Origin: Tolypeutes matacus
Taxonomy: Eukaryota > Chordata > Mammalia > Cingulata > Chlamyphoridae
Assembly (NCBI GenBank): GCA_026826555.1
Contig: JAKSZT010021121.1
Span: 2,387,596 to 2,451,595 of the forward strand
Direction: 5' to 3'
Length of the DNA: 64,000 nt
Position numbers and translations under genes: made by a program
Notes under the pieces: model-generated
Seen by the model: the letters and a program-made list of their open reading frames with translations, nothing else
Databases searched by the model: none
Told to the model about the DNA's origin: nothing
Part shown: positions 23,505-33,349 of the stretch, piece after piece
Position numbering within the stretch: position 1 is the first letter of the stretch
Layout of the letters: each line of letters begins with the position of its first letter

Positions 23505-23660
23505 ATGCTGGCACTGACTAAGCACCAAGTCTGTGCCAGGCCCCATGCAGTGCTCTTGGGGCTACAGAGATAAATTGATGTTAAGTAGTGAGGCAAAGAG
23601 ACAAGTAAACAGAATGGGCACATAGCCTGTGTGAAAGGCACTCCTAGGAGGGGGCCGCCG
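23505..23660 (-). repeat. L2 LINE fragment (antisense)
   Basis: 'gactaagcaccaagtctgtg', 'ccaggccccatgcagtgctc', 'ggggctacagagataaattg' match the antisense L2 3' end. Confidence 0.75.
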
Positions 23661-24225
23661 AGTCAGCACTGGGGTTGGCACAGCATCTGGGACCAGGGAC
23701 GAAGAACCAGGCAGGGTCAACCCCTTCCTGAGAGTCAGGGTTAATTTCTGGCGAGCCAGGGTGGCGGAGTGCTTGGGGAGTGACCTCAGAGACAGACAGG
23801 GAGGGCTTTGGCCTTGCTGCTTGGCTGCTGACAGTAGCAGCTTCTAGGCTCCTGCTAACAGTTGGGGATGGCGGGAGCTGCCCTCAGTCCTTCCGTGCCC
23901 TTTAGACTTCCTTCCAGTCCTCTCCTTTCCTGGCACCTTCTCTTCCTGGAACTCCATCTCAGGCCTCATCCTTTTCCCTCAGTTTTGATTAAGGAGACAG
24001 GTGACAAAATCATGTAATTACAGTGATGATCCTGTAGAGGAGCAGAGAAAAGGAATGTGTATATTAACTAGAGTTTATGCTGCATGGAAAAATCACCCCG
24101 ACTTTAAGGATCAAAACCCTAATTGTGTGATGCCAGTCAGCATGATTGTGCCTTATTGTATATGTGGGAGTGTGTATTTGGGTGGGGATGATCTTAAAGA
24201 GGAAGCTACCTTCTTTATTCAATGT
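23661..24225. other. Unassigned, partly GC-rich sequence
   Basis: 23640-23990 is among the GC-richer parts of the window but has too few CpGs for an island and no defended exon. Confidence 0.5.
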
Positions 24226-24229
24226 AGAG

Positions 24230-24344
24230 GAGGGGACATAATTTGATGTCATTTCTCATGCTATCATTTAAGCTAAAATATTGGCAAATTGTTTCTTCAC
24301 CCTGTTTCCTCATCTACAAAGTGGGACAACAAGCAGTACCTACC
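24230..24344 (+). repeat. MIR SINE, left part, interrupted by an LTR
   Basis: Ends in 'ccctgtttcctcatctac', 'aaagtgggacaaca', 'gcagtacctacc', the MIR 3' core. The MIR continues after the LTR at 24783. Confidence 0.8.
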
Positions 24345-24782
24345 TGTTTTAGTTTCCCGGCTACTAAAACAAATACCATGGAATGGCTTGGCCTAATAAC
24401 AGGAAATTTATTGTCTAACAGTTCCAGAGGCTGGAAGGCTTGCTTCCTCCTGAGGTTGGTATCTTCTGGCTGGCCAGCAGTCTCTGAGGTGCCTTGGCTT
24501 TTCCTCACATGACAATGCACATGGAAATGGCTTCTCCTTCTCCAGGTTCTGTTGGCCTCTGGCTTCTGGCTGCTTGCTGTGGCTTCTTGCTCCATCTGAC
24601 TTTCGCTCTGCTTTTAAAGGAGTCCAGTAATTTGAATTAAAGCCCAGCCTGATTCAGTTGAGCCACACCGTATCTAAGGAAACATCTTCAAGAGATCCTA
24701 TTTTCAGTGGGTCCATAACCACCATATTGCGGACCAAGACCAAGAACCTGTCCAAACAGGGGTCACAATCCAACATACCACA
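24345..24782 (-). mobile_element. Solo LTR, family C (MaLR-like)
   Basis: Plus-strand ends are TGTTTTAGTTTCCCGG and CAACATACCACA, so on minus it is TGTGGTATG...CTAAAACA (TG...CA), 438 bp. Flanked by an exact 5-bp duplication CTACC (24340-24344 and 24783-24787). Inserted into a MIR. Sequence differs from families A and B but has the same class of ends. The 89- and 93-codon frames here are shadows of the repeat. Confidence 0.9.
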
Positions 24783-24850
24783 CTACCAAACGGGATGATG
24801 TGAGAATTAAATTGCAGAATGTAGGGGAAGTACTTGGTCCTGCGTCTGTT
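24783..24850 (+). repeat. MIR SINE, right part
   Basis: 'ctaccaaacgggatgatgtg', 'agaattaaattgcagaatg' continues the MIR core broken at 24344. Confidence 0.8.
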
Positions 24851-24884
24851 ATGTGACTGCTTTTTGCTAAAGTGAATTTATTTG

Positions 24885-25235
24885 TATAATAATTCATTCA
24901 ACACAAATTTACTCTGACCATCTAGATACAAGGTGAAGAACTTACAAAGACAAATAAGTTACAGACTTTTTTCTTAGCAACTAGTTTAGAATGGAGACAG
25001 ATGCATTAAAAAGTATCTGATGAGTTAGAAGTAATAAGATAGAGAAATGACAAAAAATTTGGGACCGCAGAGGAGAATGGAACTTACTGCAACTGAATTT
25101 GAATTGAGTGATAGAGGAAGTCAGAGAAGGCTTCATAGAGGGAGAAAGAGGTGAGCCTTGGGTAATGAGAAGTTCTTTGCTAAAGATATCCAAGGAAAGG
25201 GACTCTCGCAAGAGGGCATAGAGACATCCAATGAC
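24885..25235 (-). repeat. L2 LINE (antisense)
   Basis: 'aattcattcaacacaaattt', 'gaggaagtcagagaaggctt', 'catagagggagaaagaggtg', 'agccttgggtaatgagaag' follow the antisense L2 order. Confidence 0.7.
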
Positions 25236-25349
25236 TTGGTGAAATGAGAATACCCTTAAAGTATCTCCTTATCAACCCAAATGTAAGGGTGGTATAGGGG
25301 ACTTTCACAGGGGTCGGAAGAGATCTCACGATATCTTAGGAGGCTGATA

Positions 25350-25580
25350 TGAAATGAAGCAGTCAGAGCTTTTAGAGCAGGGGCTTTGGAGACAGAGATC
25401 TGGTACAAATATGATCTTCACTGCTTTGCTTTCTGGTTGTGCAATCTTAGGCAAGTTATTTAACCTCTCTGGGTCTCAGTTTCACCATCTGCAAAATAAT
25501 ATTAATAAATATCAATTTCAGAGGCTTGGCATGAGGATAGAGGCACAACACATAGTCCTGCAGCTGCCACACAATGAATG
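25350..25580 (+). repeat. MIR SINE, well preserved
   Basis: 'agcaggggctttggagac', 'ttctggttgtgcaatctta', 'ggcaagttatttaacctctc', 'tgggtctcagtttcacc', 'atctgcaaaataatatta' are in sense MIR order. Confidence 0.9.
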
Positions 25581-25586
25581 ATCACT

Positions 25587-25632
25587 ATATGTGTGTGTAA
25601 GAGAGAGAGAGAGATTGTGTGTGTGTGTGTTA
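25587..25632 (+). repeat. (GT)n/(GA)n microsatellite
   Basis: GTGTGTGT, then GAGAGAGAGAGA, then GTGTGTGTGTGT in succession. Confidence 0.85.
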
Positions 25633-25654
25633 AAGAGATAGGCAGACAGACAGA

Positions 25655-25890
25655 ATTTGTTCTAGGAAGTATTTATTGATTGCTTCTTCTGTGGTAGAAA
25701 CTTTGCTAATCGTCATGGGTTCATGATCATGTGAGATGGGTTCTTATTAAGCCCATTTTACATATAAGGAAAATAAAGGCTCAGAGAGGTTAAGTAATTT
25801 GCCCTAGGTCACATGGCTAGAAAGTGAGAGCCAGGATTTGAACCAGGTTGCTTAATGCCAAGCACCTGGGTATTGTCCTTTTAATACCCA
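25655..25890 (-). repeat. MIR SINE (antisense), well preserved
   Basis: 'gtatttattgattgcttctt', 'taagcccattttacatata', 'aggctcagagaggttaagta', 'atttgccctaggtcacatgg', 'ggatttgaaccaggttgc'. Confidence 0.9.
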
Positions 25891-26549
25891 GCCAAGTGCA
25901 AACTGACACTCCCTGTGGCTCAGAGTTTCCAGTTAATATGCAGCCCAATCAGAATTCGACCATTTGAAGCATGAAATACCAAAATAGTAAGCTGTGTCTC
26001 TTGGGGGTAAGTTGGGTTTCACCCAAGGCTTTCTTCAGACCCTTGAAGGGAGGAAAAAGAAGGGAGGGGAGATAACTTTACCCGAAAGAGTGACACATGT
26101 TTTCCAGAGGCTGCCTCCAGAGATAGGATGGAGATTCTGAGCATAGTTGTTTCAAAATTTTTCACTCAACTTTTCATTCTTGCCTGGGCAAGGATGGACT
26201 GCTCAGGCTTGAACAAAAATGGAAAGAAGATTCAGGCTACAGGTCTAAGGACACCATTTCATTGTGTCCATTTCACATGATGCCGCCTGTACATGTACAG
26301 CAGACCAGATTCTGCTGCCCTGCTTGTTCCCAGAAGAGGAGCTCTTGCGTAGGAAAGCCACATGGAGTAAGAAAGAAAATTTGGAGGAAGATGAGCTTTG
26401 GCTTAGGTATTTACTCTGCAAAATGAATTCCCAGAATTGATTCTACTGATTGCCCATTGTTTGAGCAGCTGCTGTTTACATCACTTGTATGAGGTACTGG
26501 AGGGGTTCCAATTGTTAGTAGGAATAATATTCTTTATAATATTATATGG
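25891..26549. other. Unassigned sequence
   Basis: No recognised repeat and no supported exon. Confidence 0.5.
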
Positions 26550-27199
26550 TGTATTAGTCAGCCAAAGGAGTGCTGATACAAAGTACCAGAAACCTGTTGC
26601 CTTTTATAAAGGGTATTTATTTGGAGTAGAAGCTTAGAGTTACAAGACCCTAAAGAGTCCAACTCAAGGTACTATAGGAGGTACTTTCTCACCCAAAGTC
26701 TGTGGCTGCATGTTGACACAAGATTGCTGGTGATGTCTGTGAGGGTTCAGCCTTCCTTTTCCCTCTTAAGGCTCTGTGGGTCCAGCTTCTTCCACTTTCA
26801 GGTGTAGGTTGGCATAATGCTTGTCTCTCTTCCCAGGGCTAGTTTCTTTCCAGGCTCAGCTGCTCCATTCTCTTCAGCTGTAAACTATCAGGCGAATAGC
26901 TCATCTCTCTTCCTGGGACTGCAGTATCCTCTTCTGTGTTTATGGAGCTCCCTTCTCGTGTATTTGCTTCCATGTTCTTGATTGAGCATCCATTTATATA
27001 GCCCACCAAGGGGGTGAGGAATCAACCCTTTATGCCCTAATGACATGGTTGAAATCAAAGCCCTAATCTTGATTTAATAAAATAAAAGTGAAAACTCTGA
27101 ATTTAATATAAAGGGTATCATGCCCAGAAGAACAGACCAGTTTATAAACACAATCAATATCTCTTTTTTGTAATTCATAAATAATATCAAACTGCCACA
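26550..27199 (-). mobile_element. Solo LTR, family B copy 2
   Basis: TGTATTAGTCAGCC at the left and ACTGCCACA at the right; 650 bp; orientation minus. Flanks TATGG (26545-26549) and TATGA (27200-27204) look like a 5-bp duplication with one later change. Shares the internal blocks 'gccttttataaagggtattt' and 'catgcccagaagaacagacc' with copies 3 and 4. Confidence 0.85.
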
Positions 27200-27604
27200 T
27201 ATGAGATACATGATATACAAACAATATATTTTCTATCATATATGATGGTGGGGTTTGTCCAAAGTACAGAACTAGCACAGAGAAGGGCATGATGAAATAA
27301 GTATTGGCCAATTTTCTCCTCTTTCAAGTCCTAGCTTGAACATAGGAAAATTACATCTTTCAAAATGATCCTTTTCCACTGAAGAAGGCTGAGTAAATAT
27401 AGAGATTCATAGCAAGGAGAGTAAGTGGGTCAGGGCAACTATTTCTTGAGAATCTTGTTGGCAAGTCCAAGGTTCCAGTTTCTCTTCTCTCAACATAGAC
27501 ACAGCTTTCACACATCACCCACATGCTCAGTTGTGCTTCTCTCTAGTTCCAACTAGAAACAGAGCAAGGTTATTTGCAAGGACACAGTGGTTCACTTTTT
27601 TTTC
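27200..27604. other. Unassigned AT-rich sequence
   Basis: Nothing recognisable. Confidence 0.5.
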
Positions 27605-29215
27605 CCCCAATGGTTCACTTAATTTTTTTAGTTTTATTTTTTAAAGAAGCTTTAGATTACATAAATGTTACATAAAAACCATGGGGGAGTCCCATATACT
27701 CTACCCCCTGCCCTTCCCACACTTTCCCACATTAACATCTTTCATTAGTGTGGTACGTTTGTTACAATTGATGAACACATACTGAAGCATTGCTACTAAC
27801 CATGGACTATAGTTTACATTATAGTTTACACTTTGTCCTGTACAATTTTGTAGGTTTTGGCAAAACGTATAATGGTCTGTATCCATAATTGCAATGTCAT
27901 GCAGGACAATTCCAATGTCCTGAAAATGTTCCCATGTTACACTTATTCTTCCCTCTCCCTCTCCTCAGAATCTCTGGTGGCCACTGCCTTTATATCAATG
28001 ATAAAGTTTCTTCCATTATTAAAATAATAATATGTCTATAATAGAATAATAGTCTATAATAGAATAATAATAAGTCTACTTTAGTCCATTATTCATTCCC
28101 CAATCTTGAGGATTTTGGGATGGTGTGCCTACTCTGCTTCTAATTGAGAGGGAGCTTAGATCAGATGGAGCAAATGTCTTGCTTGCAGTTGCACACACTC
28201 TCTGTTTCTTGGGATGGGCCTTGTCCATCATAAGCTCCTTGTTAGTTGTCCTGGGTGAGTACAATGAACTGGAGAGTAGGTGTTGCAACTCTGCTGAGAT
28301 TTGGGACTCAACCAACATATGACCAGACCAAATATTTAAGTTTCTGGGACATATATTTAACAAGCATAGTGCTAATTGTAAGTTCAAATAAAAGGGGAGA
28401 AGAGCCACGTGTGGGAAAACTATAAATGAGTCTAACTCTGTTACACTGGGGGACATAAATTCCAAAGTAAGGCCTTCTAACAAGGTGTCGAATTCCTGAG
28501 ATTGTCTGCCCTGCCTATAGTGTCTAGATGGCTCTAGAGCCCTGAGGAGCCCCACTGTTTGAGGCACTGTTTACTGTGGCAGTCAATGAGATCCTGCTGA
28601 GACCTGCATAAGTGTAACCTCTGGAATGACCTCCCGACTCACTTTGAAATCTCTTAGCCATAAAAACTCATTTGTATTTAATATTTCCCCCTTTTGGTCA
28701 AGGTCTTTTCCCAGATGCATTGTTAGTTGGCTCTTGATAATAATCCCTTGGTGCCAGTGAGGCTCATCCCCAGGAGTTATGTCCCACGCTGGGTTGGGGG
28801 AAGGTAGTGCATTTATATGCTGAGTTTGGCTTAGAAAGAGGCCACATTTGAGCAAAAAGGAGGCTTTCAGGAGGTAACTTTTAGGCACCCTATATACTAG
28901 GCTAAGTTTCAATTTCACAAGAAAAGGTTCATAAGTACAATCATCAATATCAAGGGCCTCGCGTGATGGTCTATCTTCCTTCACTAGGCACCGTCCATGT
29001 ACTTAGGGAATTCTTGCCATTCTATTAAGAATGTAGCAGGATTCCCCAGGATGGGAATTCAATATGCTTTCAGTTCTTGTGTGGGTCTCCACCCACAGAG
29101 ACAGTGCCCCATGAACACTTGAACATATTTATATGCCCTAGAGGCATGCCAAAGGTGACACCCTGCACCAGTGATCCTCCCATGCCAGAGTTGTGACCCT
29201 TCTGTGATCCAAAAC
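27605..29215 (-). mobile_element. L1 3' UTR-like block, long, lineage-specific
   Basis: The left 300 bp match the L1 3' UTR-like fragments at 31196, 31480 and 52545 in arrangement: a T-rich start, 'agtcccatatactctac', 'cattagtgtggtacgtttg', 'ttacaattgatgaacac'. This places the L1 3' end on the left, so the element is minus. The rest to about 29215 has no ORF2 landmark and is taken as a long 3' UTR or a fused unknown element. Two minus-strand open stretches lie inside it in one frame (see findings). A tandem ATAATAGAATAATAGTC-like patch is at 28020-28080. Confidence 0.55.
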
Positions 29216-29940
29216 CTTTCCTTTTAACATGAAACCTATTGAGAGTTCAAAGAAGAGATTTTGGTTTAAAGGTAGGGAAATAAAGACAACTTTACTCCAT
29301 CCTCCTTCCTTAAGGAGGATAGTGAGGAAATAGTTTTAAAAAACAAAAGAATAAGTAAATATTGCTCTGTCTTCAGCAAAATGGAAGTAGTTATAACCCC
29401 AAACCATTGATACTGACATATTCCTACTCCTTAATATGAAGCCTACTCTCTGGCACAGGGGTTGCTGAGAACATAAGAGTGATCTCTTGGGCCTGGAAAA
29501 GGGTGCAGAACTTCCTAGAAGTGTCACAATCCAAAAAAGACTATTCAGTGATTAGTAGAGAATCTAAAATTGTGGGTAGCTCTGGAAGAAGAGAGGGACA
29601 ATGCTGATAGAGACCACTGGCCTAAAGGCAGGCTCTATATAATGGCATTTGTAATTTTTTTCTTATTTATTGCACCAACTACCCTTTCAGCACACCCAGT
29701 CTGGACACTCCATTTCTGGGAAAGAGGAGGGTGAAAGAAGGACTGAACATGTGATTCTAGGATCAGAAGACTTGTAATATAAAGTTTTTGTATGAGAGGC
29801 AAATTGATCTCCCAAATACCTAAAACAGAAAAAAACACATGCCCCTTGGAATGGAAATGTTAAATTTGATGAAAGTGTATTTTAGAAAAAAACTCAAAGA
29901 TGCATACCACCTCTACTCCCTCACTATATAGTGTTGCTCA
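29216..29940. other. Unassigned sequence
   Basis: No supported gene; nothing named. Confidence 0.5.
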
Positions 29941-30199
29941 ACAAATACCTTGACACATTATATATATGTATATTTAATATTTATATTTATTTACCACAGT
30001 TTATATATATATAGTAAAGAAAAAAGCACAAAAAACATAATGCATAACTACAACACAAGCAAAAGAATTAAGCATAAACAAAAAAGAACATATATCACAG
30101 AAAGAATAGTTCAAAATTCAAAAAGATTTCCAGTTCCCAATAGTCTTGAGGAAATTAGTCACCTTTATATTTTTCTTGCATAAAAATAATGAGCTTTAA
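29941..30199. other. AT-rich, A-rich sequence
   Basis: TATATA patches (29958-30013) and A-rich text with AAAAAGAAC-like words. Likely old L1-derived but not assignable. Confidence 0.5.
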
Positions 30200-30925
30200 G
30201 ATGCAATGGAAGAGTTCTAAATAAAAACTTAAATGATAGAAGATGAAGGGAGCTCAGGAAAGAAATAAAAAAAAAAAACAAAAAACAAACTTTAAAAACT
30301 ATCTGAGATGAAAGCCACATACAAAACCCCAAAAGTAGAATAAACCCAAATGAAAACCTAGTCACAGTTGAGTCTTGCTTGAAAAATATAACAGAATAGA
30401 ATGGAAGAAGGCAAAATTTAAAAAATTATCATGGATGTGAAAAAAAAAACACTAAAAATCTACAAAGTTCACATTTTCAGAGATTCTAAAAAATAGAATA
30501 AAAAAATAAAAAATGAGAAAAAATAAGAAATAGTTAATAAAATAAAGGTGACTTTGACAAAAGCAAACATCATTATATCATATTCCATGAAATTTGTATA
30601 TAAAATGAAAAACAATAAGACATATCCTGGTAAATTTATTACATTTCTTGGAAAACAATAATAAGGAGAATATACTATCGAAGGGAAAATTTCAACTTTG
30701 CCTCATACTCCTACTTTTCCAGAGCAACATGCAATGGCAGAAGACAGTGGAGCAGTGTCCATAAAGTCTGGGGGATGGAAAGAGGAACCCGTAATTTTAC
30801 ACCCAGTGTAGCTTCATTTTGAGCTATTAAGGCAACAGACCAATATCCTCAAATATACAGATATTCAGCCTAAATTTCAGCAAAAGTCTTCCTTAGAATA
30901 AAAAAAAAAAAAAAAAAAAAAAAAA
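30200..30925 (+). repeat. L1/HAL1-like fragment with poly(A)
   Basis: A-rich coding-strand bias and a block at 30690-30870 ('cctcatactcctacttttcc', 'gcaatggcagaagacagtgg', 'cccgtaattttacacccag') resemble the region after L1 ORF1 that also appears at 63360-63780. Ends in a run of about 25 A at 30900-30925. Family assignment tentative. Confidence 0.5.
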
Positions 30926-31190
30926 GACACTAGATAAATAAATACAAGTAACCAATGAAAAGATGAAATAAACAATTAAGGGAATAGAGAAGACATAGTA
31001 GAAAGGATTAGTGGTGCACATTAAATCCATTTAAATATATAACTAAAATTAATGACTCTGAGTGTCGTTTTAATTAATGAATTAAAATGTTATAAAACAT
31101 AATGAAAAATAATATTTTAAAATCAGGAAGTGAGGAAAAACAAGGAATCAATAGTTGGTAATTATAGTTGAAGCATATAATTAAAAATTT
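30926..31190. other. Unassigned AT-rich sequence
   Basis: Nothing recognisable. Confidence 0.5.
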
Positions 31191-31330
31191 TTTTTCTTCT
31201 TTTTTTATTAGAGAAGTTGTGGGTTTAAGGAATAATCATGCATAAATGATCTCTATTATTAACACCTTTCAATGGTGTGGAACATTTTTTACAGTTGATG
31301 ATAGTACTTTTAAAATAATTATGCTATTTT
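31191..31330 (-). mobile_element. L1 3' UTR fragment
   Basis: 'ttagagaagttgtgggttta', 'aataatcatgcataaatga', 'attaacacctttcaatgg': same family as 31480 and 52545. 5'-truncated. Confidence 0.7.
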
Positions 31331-31354
31331 TTAAAAATAATTATACTATTTTTA

Positions 31355-31470
31355 ACAGTAGTAGCCAGTATTTATTGAAAGATTCTATGTTCGAGGCACT
31401 GTGTGAAGCAATTTACATGGATTACCTCATTTAAAACACACAATATACAGGCTTGTGAAATATGTTCTAT
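31355..31470 (-). repeat. MIR SINE fragment (antisense)
   Basis: 'gccagtatttattgaaaga', 'cgaggcactgtgtgaagca', 'atttacatggattacctca': antisense MIR 3' half, cut off at the next L1. Confidence 0.7.
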
Positions 31471-32281
31471 TTTTTTTTTAATTAGCGAAGTTGTAGGTTT
31501 AAAGAAAAATCATGTGAACATTACATTGATTTGCATTAGTGTGGTACCTTTGTTACAATTAATGAAAGAATATTAAAATAGCACTATTAACTCTAGTCCA
31601 CAGTTTAAAATAGGTGCATTTTTATCCCATATACAGCCCTATTATTGATACCTTGTATTAGTGTTTTATATTTGTTATAATTTTTGAAAGAAACATTCTT
31701 ATATTTCTACTATTAATCCCAGTCCATCACCCACAATAGTCTTCACTGTGTTACACAGTCCCATGTTTTATCTTCTAACTTTCATTTTAATAACATACAC
31801 AACCCCAAACTACCCCATTCAACCACATTCACATTCATTATTCAGTACCGCTAATTATACTCACAAGAAGATGCTACCATCACCACCATGCATGCCCAAA
31901 TCCTTACAGTCAACCTAAATAGATATTCTGTACAAAATAAGCATCAACTCCCAATTTTCTAACCTCTCCTGGTAACCTATATTCTATATTCTACCTTTAC
32001 GAATTTGCTTATTATAATTAGCTCATATCAGTAAGATCGTACAATATGTGTCCTTTTGTGTCTGGCTTATTTCACTCATTATTATGTCTTCAAATTTTAT
32101 CCATTTTATCTCATGAATAAGGACCTGATTCCTTTTTACAAGTGAATAGTGTTCCATTGCATGTATATACCACATTTTGTTTATTCATTCATTGGTTGAT
32201 GGATACTTGGGTTGCTTCCATCTTTTGGAAATTATTAATAATGCCACTGTGAATATTGGTGGGAAAATATCTGTTTGAGTC
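31471..32281 (-). mobile_element. L1 3' UTR and end of ORF2, right piece split by LTR
   Basis: T-rich start then 'agcgaagttgtaggttta', 'gcattagtgtggtaccttt', later 'taacctatattctatattc' and the ORF2 3' end antisense: 'tgtgtctggcttatttcac', 'gttccattgcatgtatata', 'tgggttgcttccatcttttg'. Resumes at 32961. Minus orientation, L1M-like. Confidence 0.85.
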
Positions 32282-32960
32282 TGTATTAGTCAGCCAAAGG
32301 GGAGCTGATGCAAAACACCAGAAATCTGTTGGCTTTTATAAAGGGTATTTATCTGGGGTAGAGCTTACAGTTATCAGGCCACAACGCATAAGTTATTTCC
32401 CTCACCAAAGTCTGTTGCCATATGTTTGAGCAAGATGGCTGCTGACATTCAGCCTTCCTCTTCCTCTTAAGGCTCCATGGTCCCAGCTTCTTCCAATATC
32501 AGCTGTAGGCCATCAGGCTCTCTAGACTTTGTCTCTCTCCCTGGGGCTCGATTCTCTCTGGACTCAGGCTTGCTTCTCTCAACAAGGTCAGCTGTAGACT
32601 ATCAGATGAATGGCTCTCTTCCCGGAGCCTCTGCCATGTCTGTGGAGCTGTCTCTATTCCTCTGTGTTCTTCTCCTGCGTGTTTACTTCCCGGGCTCCAG
32701 CTCGAAACTCCAGCATTAAAACTCCAACTAACTCCTCTGCTCTGCCATGTAGTTTTTTCTGTGCATCCCCACCTATCAAGGGGGCAGGGACTGAACATCC
32801 TACTGACATAGCCCAAATCAAAGCCTTAATCATTATTTAATCAAGTAAAAGTGAAACCTCTGAATCCAATATAATCTAATATGCCCAAATGGACAGACCA
32901 GTTCACATACATAATCCAATATCTATTTTTGGAATTCATAAATAATGCCAAACTGCTACA
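32282..32960 (-). mobile_element. Solo LTR, family B copy 3
   Basis: TGTATTAGTCAGCC...CTGCTACA, 679 bp, flanked by an exact duplication GAGTC (32277-32281 and 32961-32965). Inserted into the end of an antisense L1 ORF2. Orientation minus, as for the other three B copies. Antisense A/T-rich 'taatcattatttaatcaag' near 32827 is shared with copy 2 and 4 at the same position. Confidence 0.92.
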
Positions 32961-33108
32961 GAGTCCTTGATTTCAATTCTTCTGGGTATATACCTAGAAG
33001 CAGATTTGCTGGGTCATATGGAAATTCTTTACTTAGCTTCCTGAGGAACTGCCAAACTGTCTTCCACAGCGACTATACCATTTTATATTTCCACCAGCAA
33101 TGAATGAG
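32961..33108 (-). pseudogene. L1 ORF2 C-terminal region, continuation
   Basis: Antisense ORF2: 'ttctgggtatatacctagaa', 'gatttgctgggtcatatgg', 'aactgccaaactgtcttcc', 'atttccaccagcaatgaatg'. Direct continuation of 31471-32281. Non-functional. Confidence 0.88.
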
Positions 33109-33345
33109 TCTTAAGGCTGAAAGCAATGAGCCCTGGAGGAGAGGGGAGAGATAAATGGATGCCACCATGTGCCTGATCACCCACAGTTGCAGCTCAGGGA
33201 GAAAGGATCTCCTAATGATGCCTTGATTTGGACACTTTCACGGCTTCAGAACTATAAGCTTTTAACCTAATAAATCCCCGCTGTAAAAGCCAACCCATTT
33301 CTGGTGTATTGCTCCTAGCAGCTTTTAGCAAACTAAAATAATAAC
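33109..33345 (+). mobile_element. MaLR-like LTR 3' part
   Basis: 'cttcagaactataagctttt', AATAAA polyadenylation signal at about 33271, 'aagccaacccatttctgg', and the end 'gcttttagcaaactaaaat'. This is the usual layout at the 3' end of MaLR-type LTRs. 5' end missing. Confidence 0.65.
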
Positions 33346-33349
33346 CTAC

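Noticed and set aside
24243..24595. Overlapping 89- and 93-codon frames on both strands
   Set aside because: Entirely within the family C LTR.
28125..28322. 65-codon plus-strand frame with a hydrophobic stretch
   Set aside because: Antisense shadow of the broken minus-strand frame in the L1 3' UTR-like block.
32477..32840. Three frames of 76-105 codons
   Set aside because: Entirely within the family B LTR copy 3.
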